A stretch of 64,000 nt of DNA. Source: Mesostigma viride. Taxonomy: Eukaryota; Streptophyta; Mesostigmatophyceae; Mesostigmatales; Mesostigmataceae. The stretch spans positions 26,597-90,596 of the forward strand of contig RPFO01000004.1 of NCBI GenBank assembly GCA_009746045.1, written 5' to 3'. Positions 54,899-64,000 of the stretch are shown here, piece after piece. A program made the translations under genes and the position numbers. The notes under the pieces are model-generated. The model saw nothing but the letters and a program-made list of their open reading frames with translations. It made no database searches and was not told where the DNA came from. Every line of letters starts with the position of its first letter. The stretch's first letter is position 1.

Positions 54899-55890
54899 GA
54901 TACGCAAAGTTCAGGTGTTCAGGTGAAGCCGTGAAGACGTGGTGAAGACAGGTGAAGACGCGGTGAAGACGTGAAGACGTGAAGACGTGAAGACGTGAAG
55001 ACGTGAAGACGTGAAGACACGATACGGCAAGTTCAGGTGAAGTTCAGGTGTTCAGGTGAAGCCGTGAAGACGTGAAGACGCGAAGACGTGAAGACGTGGT
55101 GAAGACAGGTGAAGACGCGGTGAAGACGTGAAGACGTGAAGACGTGAAGACGTGAAGACGTGAAGACACGATACGGCAAGTTCAGGTGAAGTTCAGGTGT
55201 TCAGGTGAAGCCGTGAAGACGTGAAGACGCGAAGACGTGAAGACGTGGTGAAGACAGGTGAAGACGCGGTGAAGACGTGAAGACGTGAAGACGTGAAGAC
55301 GTGAAGACGTGAAGACACGATACGGCAAGTTCAGGTGAAGTTCAGGTGTTCAGGTGAAGCCGTGAAGCCGTGAAGCCGTGAAGCGTGAAGCCGTGAAGAC
55401 GTGGTGAAGACAGGTGAAGACGCGGTGAAGACGTGAAGACGTGAAGACGTGAAGACGTGAAGACGTGAAGACACGATACGGCAAGTTCAGGTGAAGTTCA
55501 GGTGTTCAGGTGAAGCCGTGAAGCCGTGAAGCCGTGAAGCCGTGAAGACGTGGTGAAGACAGGTGAAGACGCGGTGAAGACGTGAAGACGTGAAGACGTG
55601 AAGACGTGAAGACGTGAAGACACGATACGGCAAGTTCAGGTGAAGTTCAGGTGTTCAGGTGAAAGCCGTGAAGACGTGAAGACGCGAAGACGTGAAGACG
55701 TGGTGAAGACAGGTGAAGACGCGGTGAAGACGTGAAGACGTGAAGACGTGCATGCAAGGTATCAAAGATACGATACGCCGCAAGTTCAGGTGAAGTCGTG
55801 AAGACGTGAAGACGTGAAGACGTGAAGACGTGAAGACGTGAAGACGTGAAGACGTGAAGACGTGAAGACGTGAAGACGTGAAGACCAGGA
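54899..55890. repeat. Minisatellite with 8-bp core GTGAAGAC and higher-order period near 149 bp
   Basis: The core GTGAAGAC is repeated about 100 times. The insert GATACGGCAAGTTCAGGTG starts at 55021, 55170, 55319, 55475 and 55624 (variants at 54899 and 55772), giving spacings of 122, 149, 149, 156, 149 and 148 bp. Confidence 0.95.
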
Positions 55891-55984
55891 CTGTCACGTG
55901 AAGACTGGGACGTGAAGGCAAGTTGCAGCACTCGGCCGCTGCAGTCGCACGCAGGTAGAAACGAGTATTGCTGCTTGAATCTGT

Positions 55985-56275
55985 CAAGACCCCATCGAAT
56001 GTAAAACAGGTTTTTCGTAAAGAAATCCGATTCGTGGGCGGGCTTTACATATTGCTTCTGTCCAAGCACTACCGGATGTTAAACAGTATACTTCTTGAAG
56101 AAAGTTGGGGCTTTGTTGGGCGTCACATTTGACCGGTGGGCGGAGTTTCCTGCTTCTGTGAAGGCGCCATCGAATGTAGATCAGTAGATTTTCTAAAGAA
56201 ATCTGAGTTGTGGGCGGGGCCTTTATTGCTTGTGTCCATCCACCACCGGATGTAGAACAGTAGACTTATTGAAGG
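55985..56275. repeat. Degenerate repeats of about 75-110 bp
   Basis: Three imperfect copies sharing CCATCGAATGTA, CTAAAGAAATC, GTGGGCGGG and TTGCTTCTGTCC segments (about 55990-56070, 56070-56160, 56160-56270). No coding potential; origin unknown. Confidence 0.6.
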
Positions 56276-56415
56276 TGAATCACGATACAACAGCTGTAGT
56301 TGACAACATCATGACCGGCACATCTTTCCCCCACCGCTGCTCAACCCGGTCCCCCCCAAACTCCTCCACACTTGCCCACCTTTCCACCCTCCTCCACGGC
56401 CCGTTGTGTTTGCAG

Positions 56416-56460
56416 GCGTTGGCACAAAGGGAGGAGGCCGTGCGAGCCGGGAAACTCACG
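56416..56460 (+). pseudogene. CFAP299: CFAP299-like exon, first fragment
   Basis: 45 nt between a pyrimidine-rich TTTGCAG acceptor and a GTATGG donor, phase 0, encoding ALAQREEAVRAGKLT. From memory, animal and protist CFAP299 (formerly C4orf22, a cilia/flagella-associated protein) has a closely similar ALAMREED...GKL segment directly before the next exon's motif. It lies inside element T and appears to be a captured fragment. No upstream exon was found. Confidence 0.65.
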
Positions 56461-57148
56461 GTATGGTTTGATTTCTAGTTTTGTATTAGGACCCTAGGGT
56501 AGCTATGTTATATAGGCATGTCTGACAGCATAGCTCACCATTTCATTACCATGGGATGCTGAGCATACCATTTCCAGAGAGGTAAGTCAGTCACTCTTCG
56601 CAGTTGACAAGTCAGAGAAAGCAATCAAGTGCAGCGTTCACAACTCTTGCCGCTCGTAACCTTTTGTCTGCCCGGTTTGGCAGCTCCCTGTCTTTGCTTT
56701 CTCTCGTATTTCTTTCTTTTGTCTCTTTTCTACATCTTTCTTTGCTAATTCTTGAATATATGATGCTATTGTAGCATCCTTCTAGGCGGATCGCTCTTAA
56801 TATCCTTCTCGCGCACGTTTCCTCGCTTTTTCTCATGTAAGAGCGTCTTCCCTGCCCATGCAGCGTGTACCTGGTGTGTGTGGCTCTGCCTTGCCAATCA
56901 CAACTGACCGACATGCTGGTCAGGCACTGCAGGTCGTTGCCCTTGCGTGTGTGAACCTGCTGTTTTGGCTGTTCCCATGGCCGCTGCGTGTGTCCGTGAA
57001 TGATACCATGGGAGGGAGACTTCTCCCATGGGTCCCCTTCGCTGACACTCGTGATGTAGGTTCGCGTCGACTTGTTTCTCTCACTGTGCCCATATTGGCC
57101 TCGCACGGCTTTGTCTCTCATTCCTTGTTTGCATGCGGCGGCGTGTAG

Positions 57149-57190
57149 ACCATCATCTTCATCCGAGACCGCAACAGCAAGGGCCAGGAG
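57149..57190 (+). pseudogene. CFAP299: CFAP299-like exon, second fragment
   Basis: 42 nt between a TAG acceptor (GCGTGTAG) and GTGAGT donor, phase 0, encoding TIIFIRDRNSKGQE. It matches the most conserved CFAP299 stretch as I remember it (IFIRDRNS.GQE). The expected next residues (a GYIDYAHR-like segment) are not found in the following 250 bp, so the gene copy ends here. The 688-nt interval 56461-57148 would be the intron. Confidence 0.7.
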
Positions 57191-57394
57191 GTGAGTAATT
57201 GCTGAGGGCATGGCTCCTATCCCCTGATGAGTCTAGCGCCATGTACCACCCTCTATGCCTGCATATAGGTGACGCATTGAAAATGCAAGCATCTTACTAG
57301 AAGTAGCACGGGCCTCCGAGGTGAGATTTTGCGCAGGCCTCATGATCCCAATGGACCTGCGAAGCGCATGGCGCGCATGGGCGGCCGGCCGGCG

Positions 57395-58380
57395 CAGCTG
57401 GCATGCGGCGGGGCGGGGCTGTCGACGGGCGGCGGGGCAGGGCCGTCGGCGCGCGGGGGGCCAGCGGCGCTGCCGGTGCGCGCGGGCGGCGGGCCGGCGC
57501 ACCTGGCATGCGGCGGGGCAGGGCTGTCGACGGGCGGCGGGGCGGGGCAGTCGACGGGCGGCGGGGCAGGGCCAGCGGCGCTGCCGGCGCGCGTGGGCGG
57601 CGGGCCGGCGCAGCTGGCATGCGGCGGGGCGGGGCTGTCGACGGGCGGCGGGGCAGGGCTGTCGACGGGCGGCGGGGCAGGGCTGTCGACGGGCGGCGGG
57701 GCAGGGCCGTCGGCGCGCGGGGGGCCAGCGGCGCTGCCGGCGCGCGCGGGCGGCGGGCCGGCGCACCTGGCATGCGGTGGGTCGGGGCTGTCGACGGGCG
57801 GCGGGGCGGGGCAGTCGACGGGCGGCGGGGCAGGGCCGTCAGCGCGCGGGGGCCAGCGGCGCTGCCGGCGCGCGTGGGCGGCGGGCCGGCGCAGCTGGCA
57901 TGCGGCGGGGCGGGGCAGTCGACAGGCGGCGGGGCGGGGCAGCCGGTGCGCGGCGGGGCGGCGCCGTCGGCGGGCGGCGAGGTGGCGCAGCCAGCGCGCA
58001 GCGAGGTGGCAGCGGCGGCGCAGCCTGCATGCGGCGGGGCAGGGCTGTCGACGGGCGGCGGGGCGGGGCAGTCGACGGGCGGCGGGGCAGGGCCGTCGGC
58101 GCGCGGGGGCCAGCGGCGCTGCCGGCGCGCATGGGCGGCGGGCCGGCGCAGCTGGCATGCGGCGGGGCGGGGCTGTCAACGGGCGGCGGGGCAGGGCCGT
58201 CGGCGCGCGGGGGCCAACGGCGCTGCCGGCGCGCGTGGGCGGCGGGCCGGCGCAGCTGGCATGCGGCGGGGCGGGGCAGCCTGTCGACGGGCTACGGGGC
58301 GGGGCAGCCGGCGCGCGGCGGGCCGGCGGCGCAGCCGGCGGGCAGCGGAGCGGCGGAGCGGCGGAGCGGCACAGCCGGTG
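57395..58380. repeat. GC-rich minisatellite, core about 24 bp
   Basis: Alternating units such as CTGTCGACGGGCGGCGGGGC and a longer block containing CTGGCATGCGGCGGGGC, which recurs at about 57399, 57504, 57614, 57766, 57894, 58150 and 58257. All long open frames across it are repeat by-products. It leads without a break into the frame of the next gene. Confidence 0.92.
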
Positions 58381-58401
58381 CCTGAAAAACGCGGTCGCTC
58401 A

Positions 58402-59932
58402 ATGAAGGTGCACCACGCCGTCTTCTTCCAGGTACAGGGCAACACAGAGACCTGGTTGTCCTACCGGACCACGGAGTCCCAAAAGACGCCGTGGCAGCCC
58501 GCGGGGACTCGACAGGAAGGCGCGCCACGGTGCGGGAAGGCGATGACACAGCCATACAGGTTTGATGCGGAGGGGCGGCCGCTGTTTGGCGTCCGACTTG
58601 TGGATCCAGACCGCATTCCGATGTTGCAGGACACCCCAGCCTTCGCACCATTGAACATGGAGTTTCTGGGGAAGGAGCTGGAGTCGATCAAAACAAGGGT
58701 CGAGAAGTTGCCCCATGGCATCTGGCAGTGGTACTTTCCGCCCGACACCATCAAGCCAAACAAGGCCTTTTTTCGCAAGTCAAGTCCCACATGCCCCTGA
58801 GGAGGTGCCTGAGGAGTGGCGCCCTTTGCCGTGGCCATCTCGCGCGGACATCTCCGCCCTGCGTGAGCACGATGCAGCGCCTGAACCACCACCGACGCAA
58901 GAAGAGCACTTCATGGCGTTGGTCGACGCAGAGGCGGTGCGCGTCACCCCGCTGGTAGACCGAGTTCGTCATGATGGCCACACACAGCAGGAATGGGCGG
59001 CAGAAGACAGGGCCATGGCAGCCAAGGTCGCTTACTTGAAGCGCATGCAAGGCGTTGAGAAAGGCTCCGCTGTTCTATACTGGCACCCTTCAGCTGGTAT
59101 TCTCTGCAACTCGAAGCTCACGTGGACTCCAGTCCTCGTTGGCATCATCAAGGAGGTGGTTGCGAAGGAGGATGGCGGCCAACCTTCTATTGAGCTCTTT
59201 GTATACCGCGCTAAGCATTTGCATGACACGTGGCACCCGTGGAATACAGACATTGCGCAATGGCCCCATCCGCCAACCACTGCGGCGCACACGGTGATCA
59301 TCACCGCCTCAGACCTCGTCTTGACACAAGTGGTGGGCAAGCGAGGTCAGCCGCCCCATGGAGTCTCCTTGGGTGCGAACAAAAAGCTCACCAAGGAGTG
59401 CCTAAAGGCGCTGAAGGAGGTGCCCTATGACGCGGAACACCCGGTCGTGAAGTGGCAAGATGCTGAATGCTCGAAGGGCATCGTCGGCATGGCGAAGGCA
59501 TGCTGGGAAGGCGTAACGCTGCAGGTCAAGAGTGGCAGCCGCAACCTCGTAGGGCAAGTCGTGTGTCATTGGGCGTCGGAGCGTGTGACATCCGCGGACG
59601 GTCGCACCGAAAGCCGGGACGGCAGGTACCATGGTCGTGTCGCTGTTGTCGACACGCAAAACGACATGGTAGCCATGTACTGGGGTGCCCGTTGGGAGGA
59701 GGACGCGGTTTCTTGCGTGCCTCTCCACGAGCTGGAGGCACAGATCTGCGGGTGCCCCGGTGTGGTCGTCCCTGCGTTGCAAGCGCCGGATATCACCCTG
59801 GCCGAGGCTCGATTGCGCGAGATGGTTCCACCCAGCGACGTTGTGGCGGAGAACAACAACGCAGGCGCCTCCCGGCGTCGGAAGCGAGCGCTCATCCTTG
59901 CCGATGACGATGACGACGACGACGACTGCTGA
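58402..59932 (+). pseudogene. Element T protein of unknown function, basic and acidic tail
   Basis: MKVHHAVFFQVQGNTETWLS opens a protein-like frame at 58402, to about 58780. A frameshift near 58775 moves it to the frame ending at 59932, the two together about 510 residues. Notable segments: GSAVLYWHPSAGILCNSKLT (possible SH3/BAH-like strand pattern), FVYRAKHLHDTWHPWNTDIA, and a C-terminus SRRRKRALILADDDDDDDDC that looks like a nuclear localisation signal plus acidic tail. I do not recognise the family and see no DDE or HUH catalytic motif. Position as the longest gene inside element T makes it a candidate mobility or accessory protein. Confidence 0.5.
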
Positions 59933-59944
59933 AGCGCAAGCAGC

Positions 59945-60345
59945 GTTGTTGTCATTGAGCTGCTCATGTGCTGCTGCTGCTGCTGTGCTGCCATGCTATT
60001 GCTGCTGCATTGCTGCCGTGCTGCTGCTGTGCTATTGTGCTGATGTGTTGCTGCATTGCTGCCGTGCCGCTGATGTATTGCTGTCGTGCTGCTGTGTTGA
60101 TGCACTGCTGCATTGCTGCCGTGCTGCTGAGCTAGTACTGCCTATTAGTGAATTTCCTATCAATGGACTATAGTCCACTGATAGGAAATTCAGGAATCGG
60201 CATACTAAGTTGCTGCTGCGCTGACTTGTGCTCCTGCTATGCGGCCGTGTTGATGTGCTACAGTTGTGCTGCTGCTGTGCTACGGTCATGCTGCTGCTGT
60301 GTTGCTGGGCTGATGTGTTGTTGCATTGATGTAGTGGCTATTGTT
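59945..60345. repeat. CTG-rich degenerate repeat
   Basis: Imperfect TGCTGCTGTGCT-type units on both sides of a palindrome. No gene. Confidence 0.75.
60150..60191. repeat. 42-bp near-perfect palindrome
   Basis: GAATTTCCTATCAATGGACT-A is followed directly by its reverse complement with one mismatch (A/G). Partial pairing extends to about 60139-60202. No spacer, so it could extrude as a cruciform. Confidence 0.9.
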
Positions 60346-61200
60346 CCGCTACTACAATTTGCTACTGATGCCGCTGCTGGTGCTTTTTTGCATGTCAGTG
60401 CCCGCTATGTTCACACCACTGTTGCCGCGGTTGGTATCGCGTGATTTCCACCGGTTGTGCGTTGACATGTGTTACTCATGCATTTCCCCCTATATTTGGT
60501 AGCACGCGGTTTCGCGTTAGTTAGGTGCAGACAGCTGCATGTAGACAAACATCTTGTTTAAGTCGGTCAATTAACTGTTCTTGACGCATCATGGTCCAAG
60601 TCGACCGACCTGTAGGGACCAGTAGAGCAATTGTCTAGGAGAAAGAGCGTGATCGCTGCAGAAGCCGCGTGGCAGCCGTGGCTGCTGTAGTACGACCTGC
60701 ATATATATGGATACTGTATTTGGATACTGGGTTGTTTATCAATTCTGGTTTTAATTTATTTAGTGTACCTGGTGTTGGCATGCCAACTCAGTGCTAAACT
60801 ACTTTATGCACAATGATGCAACTTGATGCTATAGTGACGTGCCACGATGTAACTTTATTAACTTCACCATTAGTCATGGGGTCAATAGGATTGCTCATTA
60901 TGCCATGTTAACATGAACCATGGGTTACGTAATAGTGAAAACAGTAATCATGATGCTCCACTTGAAGTCTCCAACATGGTCATGTTTGGAATTTTATTGA
61001 TCATACTTACAATATATGAAAAGAGACAACAAACGTGGAAGCATGGCACGCCGAGGCCGATAATATGTGTGAAATATGAAAAGAGACAACATCTTTGGCA
61101 AGCATGATCATATCATGCTTGCCAAACATATTAATGATATCGACCATGTCCAGAAACCATGTTTGCCAATGGTGCATTTAGGATACATTTGAAGCCGTGC
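60346..61200. other. Element T right interior, noncoding
   Basis: AT-rich, no convincing gene. Two short direct repeats of GAAAAGAGACAACA lie at about 61018 and 61077, and ATCATATCATGCTTGCCAAAC at about 61108 is close to an inverted copy of the preceding 20 bp. The subterminal motif is at 61177. Confidence 0.45.
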
Positions 61201-61229
61201 AAATGTATCCTAATCCGGTAAAACCACCC

Positions 61230-62379
61230 CCAGCAGAACATCCAGATACGCATGGTAGTGGGCCACGTCGTCGGCATTATCATGCCTATCTACAGTGAGG
61301 AAAACATCGGCCCACACGCCATCAGGAAAAAGGCCCAGAAAGGCCCAGTAATACCTATGCTGCGTAAGGACCACCTGGCCACGGGCCCAGTCCAGGAAGC
61401 CGCAGGCAAAGAGGCGTAGGAAAGGCTCTACCGCGAGCAAACAGAGAGCCCGCAGGAGTAGGCGATAATACCGGATCCGATGACGCAGGCCCGTCGGGAA
61501 GAACAGATCTAGCAGAGGCTCCACATTAGCCGGCCACAACCTGATGTGCCGAACCTCACGTGAGCGCCACCGACGAGCGCACTGTCGCGACCCGAACGTC
61601 TCTAGATAGTCGCTAGCCCGAGGGGGAGGATGGCCGCGGGAGTCCAGTCCCTGGCCCGGGAGGGGCGCGGGCCGGCGGGCATCCCACTTCAAGTGGGGCT
61701 GCAGGAGAACCGCACCGTACGTAGCACCAGGCACCGCAGGATACTCGACCGTAAGGGCATCTGAGGCCATAATGCCCAGAGGCGGAGGGTAAGCCCACTG
61801 GTAACCACCGTAGGTGTCCAAGTCGTTGTGACGCCTCGCCCAAAGATACAGGACTCGCCGAACCAGGATCTCACCCTGGAACACAGGATCTGCTAAGACA
61901 ACCATGTCGCACGGAGGCCGATCAGTATCAATGGGTAGGTTACGGTCACGCGGCGCCCGACACACCTGGGAGAACCCATAGGACATGGGCGAAACAGCCA
62001 GCTCGGCAGCGACGCGCGGCAGGTCACACTGTCGGCAGGCGATCGCAGACATACGGTACCCAGGAACTGGCGTATCTCGCGACTCCGGCGTAGCATGCAC
62101 CACAGAGGGGGCCCGATTCCGGTCGCCCTGGGACAACTCCCTTAAGGAGTCGGAAGCGCGGAGGGCGCGATGATCAATGCCGCTGGCCCTAACAACCGCC
62201 GCCAAAGAGCGCGGAGCTGAAGGGGCCGGAACCGAAACAGGGGTAGGATCCTGCACAGGCGCGGAAGGCGCCGGCGCCACAGGAGGTCGCGACGGACCCG
62301 CTGCCGAAGGAGACCGCGACGGACCCGCCACCGCAGCTGGGGACCCGGACTCAGGTGGAGGCGCACCCTCAGGCCACAT
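61230..62379 (-). pseudogene. Gene X: unrecognised protein interrupted by element T
   Basis: Minus strand, ATG at 62379 (MWPEGAPPPESGSP...). The first 100 residues are Pro/Ala/Ser-rich and disordered. A globular part follows: CRQCDLPRVAAELAVSPMSY, DPVFQGEILVRRVLYLWARR, HIRLWPANVEPLLDLFF, and RYYWAFLGLFPDGVWADVFL. The frame enters the T inverted repeat and stops there. Skipping T with one CCA kept, the frame would run on to 51899 (ending DGN-stop). No family recognised; the hydrophobic helices are amphipathic-looking more than membrane-spanning. It could be a gag-like or accessory protein of another element. Confidence 0.55.
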
Positions 62380-62411
62380 GTTGACCGGGTTGGCAAATAC
62401 GGGTACGGGGT

Positions 62412-62482
62412 ATAATACGCGGACCTAAAATACGCGTATTATACGTGGAGGGTGTAAAATACGCGGCGGTAAAATACGCGAC
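62412..62482. repeat. Four ATACGCG motif repeats upstream of gene X
   Basis: TAAAATACGCG or close variants at about 62412, 62426, 62455 and 62470, the second forming the palindrome AATACGCGTATT. They lie 30-100 bp upstream of the gene X start and may be regulatory, or the terminus of a small element. Confidence 0.5.
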
Positions 62483-62805
62483 AGTTTTTGTAGTCCAATT
62501 GTCAGTCACCCAATTAGCACGCTCCTTGATGATGGTCATGCAGTTATTGCAACTGAAATTTGGTGTATATGCTTATTTATTAACATCTTCCATTTATGCC
62601 CGGCAATCCTATCTGATTATGATTTGTTAGATGCAGGGGGGAGCAGGCTGCAACGGGCATTGTAAGGATTAATCAATTAATTAGTTAATTGTAAGGAAAG
62701 CCATCCACTATATAATGCATGAGAGGACATATATAAGACACAACTTATAAGGACCATGCTCTCAAGGATCCCACAACAAGCTCCATACACATACACACAC
62801 ATTCG
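62483..62805. other. AT-rich spacer
   Basis: No gene seen. It contains the palindromic AT-rich stretch TTAATCAATTAATTAGTTAA near 62669-62688. Confidence 0.4.
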
Positions 62806-63298
62806 TTATTGACAAAATGCACAACAGCAGAGGATATAAGACACAAGGACCTTGCTCTCCTTCTTCTTCACGAGAAGCTCGCCACCCAACAACTTCCGAG
62901 AAGGAGGGGTGGCGTGCCCTCCTTTGTACTGGATCATGCCGGCCACCATCTGCTTGAAAGATCGAGGCGCTCTCAGCCGCATTGAAGGCAATGCCGTTCT
63001 CGATAAAAAATTCGGCAGCCAGCAGCTGGACACCTTGTTCGTCGACGGGAACCAGCCATTTGGTGATGCTCAGCTGGCCTTTGCTGGGAACCGACGACAA
63101 GTCAGCCGGCGCAGCCCCTCCTATCTCCGCCATTGCCCTGTTCAAATTGTGATGCTTCTTGGCGTCTGACTTCCCCTGCCAGCCGTTAAGAATGTACTCC
63201 AGCACAAGTACATTTTGCGTTTTTCCAAGTTTCTTGTTTTTTGCTTGTTTCAAGTTCAGTTTTGCATAAAAAGTGTCCCCATAGCCCCTGGATCTCAT
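62806..63298 (-). pseudogene. hAT transposase N-terminal fragment, frameshifted
   Basis: Minus strand. KLGKTQNVLVLEYILNGWQG and MAEIGGAAPADLSSVPSKGQ precede AAEFFIENGIAFNAAESAS, the hAT-family signature in which an FF...GIPFN..ES..F motif precedes a QM helix. The continuation FKQMVAGMIQYKGGHATPPS and RKLLGGELL is in another frame (62806-63033), so one base has been gained or lost near 62960. The DDE catalytic part and the dimerisation domain are absent. Only a fragment remains. Confidence 0.65.
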
Positions 63299-64000
63299 CT
63301 GGAGGTAGTTGAACTAGTATATGCTACAATATACTAGGTTGTACTATTTTCTACTACATTTATACTATAATGTACTAAATTGAACTACATCTGAACTAAA
63401 TGTAACTGTGATTGATGCCCCTGTAACGTCTCCCAATGCTCAATAACAGGTCTGGCCACCATTGGTGACCTCCTAGAGCCATTCACAGCTGCATTTCGTG
63501 GATCACCGCACAAAAAAAAAATGTTTACTTAGCCTTATCAACATGGGAATGAGGGCTTTGGTGTGCAAACATGCATGTGTGCTAAAAATTGGACATTCTG
63601 ACACTGCGAGAGAGTCTGGTAATACTTAAGCACTCAGGTCATGATCGAAGTATAGAATGAACTGATGCAAGCAATCAAGCATTATGCAAGGAATGGAATG
63701 CTGCAATGAATTTTAGCAGTAATACTTGCAACTAGGGAACACACGATAAAGTCACGAATCTGAACATGCATTGTGCCGTCATGGCACATGCATGAACATG
63801 TACACGAACAGAGGGAGAAGATGGGGCCGGGGCGGCGGGGGCGGATGGGCCGGGTGGCAATGGGCGTTGGGGGGTCAGGGGGCTGGGGTTGGGTTGGGTG
63901 GGTGGGTCATTGGTGCAATGTTTGGAGTTGGGGCTTGTGTGTGTGGGGGGGGGGGGGCATCGGGATTGCCATGCACGTGCACGTGGGCGTCCGCGTGATC
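63299..64000. other. Right end: AT-rich then G-rich low-complexity sequence
   Basis: 63310-63400 holds degenerate TACTA-type repeats. 63820-63958 is a G-rich strand with many GGG/GGGG runs, ending in a run of G at about 63945-63957, with G-quadruplex potential. No gene seen. Confidence 0.6.

Larger units (their letters stand above)
51937..61229. mobile_element. Element T: 9.3-kb unit with 29-bp terminal inverted repeats
   Basis: Perfect 29-bp inverted repeats at 51937-51965 (GGGTGGTTTTACCGG...) and 61201-61229, flanked by CCA on both sides (51934-51936 and 61230-61232). The motif TAGGATACATTT occurs in each inverted repeat and again just inside both ends (51972-51984 and 61177-61188). It contains minisatellites, a polyQ frame, CFAP299-like exons and an unrecognised protein, but no transposase I can identify. 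GGG ends and a 3-bp duplication would suit PIF/Harbinger or EnSpm-type elements; this is inference. Confidence 0.8.

Noticed and set aside
52770-55890. CRISPR-like arrays
   Set aside because: Repeats are 8-bp cores or higher-order copies without unique spacers of constant length, no cas genes are present, and the context is eukaryotic.
56612-57211. A 199-codon minus-strand frame overlapping the CFAP299-like region
   Set aside because: Composition is unlike a folded protein, it has no known motif, and it overlaps the intron and exon signals on the plus strand.
57321-58405. Ala/Gly/Arg-rich frames on both strands over the GC-rich repeat
   Set aside because: Lack of stop codons follows from GC content and repetition. 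No non-repeat protein sequence is attached except the frame entering 58402.

Overview
This is a eukaryotic nuclear window made almost entirely of transposable elements nested inside one another. I see no prokaryotic operons, no rRNA, no convincing tRNA and no complete host gene. The likely source is a flagellate green alga (chlorophyte). Three things point that way: GC-rich LINE genes, a TGTAA motif just before the LINE 3' end (the usual chlorophyte poly(A) signal), and two small GT-AG-flanked exons resembling the flagellar protein CFAP299. Species cannot be fixed from the sequence.

The base layer is an old, frameshifted Ty3/gypsy chromovirus (element G). It runs from gag near 645-2068, through protease, RT, RNase H and integrase, to an integrase-chromodomain tail at 49539-49925. 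Its pieces lie tens of kilobases apart because younger elements split it. Every junction was checked by eye for a target-site duplication, and removing each insert rejoins the G reading frame locally. The inserts are: K1, a TTAA element (2464-4367); D, a copia-like element (4859-19500, TSD AGAGG), whose 5' LTR was itself hit by E (13286-19444, TSD GTCTT); P, a piggyBac-like TTAA element (20947-22289); and A (23858-49538, TSD AAAAC). Element A was in turn hit by C (30234-38355, TSD GCCCC), by K2 (38400-40289, TTAA, inverted relative to K1) and by a LINE (40690-46872, 11-bp TSD).

The four copia-like elements A, C, D and E belong to one unusual lineage. The domain order is gag - integrase - protease - RT - RNase H, with the protease after the integrase instead of before it. 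The protease motif is DTQ or DTN instead of DTG, the RT catalytic box is HGDD instead of YVDD, and the integrase D-D-E spacing is short. LTRs start AGTT and (in A, D, E) end AACT instead of TG...CA, and leaders between LTR and gag are only 19-36 nt. This is the best candidate for an undescribed system in the window. The LINE is also notable: one element carries a PHD finger, a RING finger, C2H2-like fingers, an RT and a C-terminal restriction-like endonuclease, preceded by 4.5 tandem 170-bp units.

The right third (51937-61229) is a 9.3-kb unit with perfect 29-bp terminal inverted repeats and a 3-bp flanking repeat. It holds three large minisatellite fields, a CAG/polyQ reading frame, an unrecognised acidic-tailed protein, the CFAP299-like exons and a 42-bp palindrome, but no transposase that I recognise. 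It interrupts an unrecognised minus-strand gene (X). The last 1.6 kb holds short repeats, a frameshifted hAT transposase fragment and low-complexity sequence.

Most reading frames carry stops or frameshifts and are annotated as pseudogenes. Element E is the intact exception: two long open frames and two 345-bp LTRs with a single difference seen.
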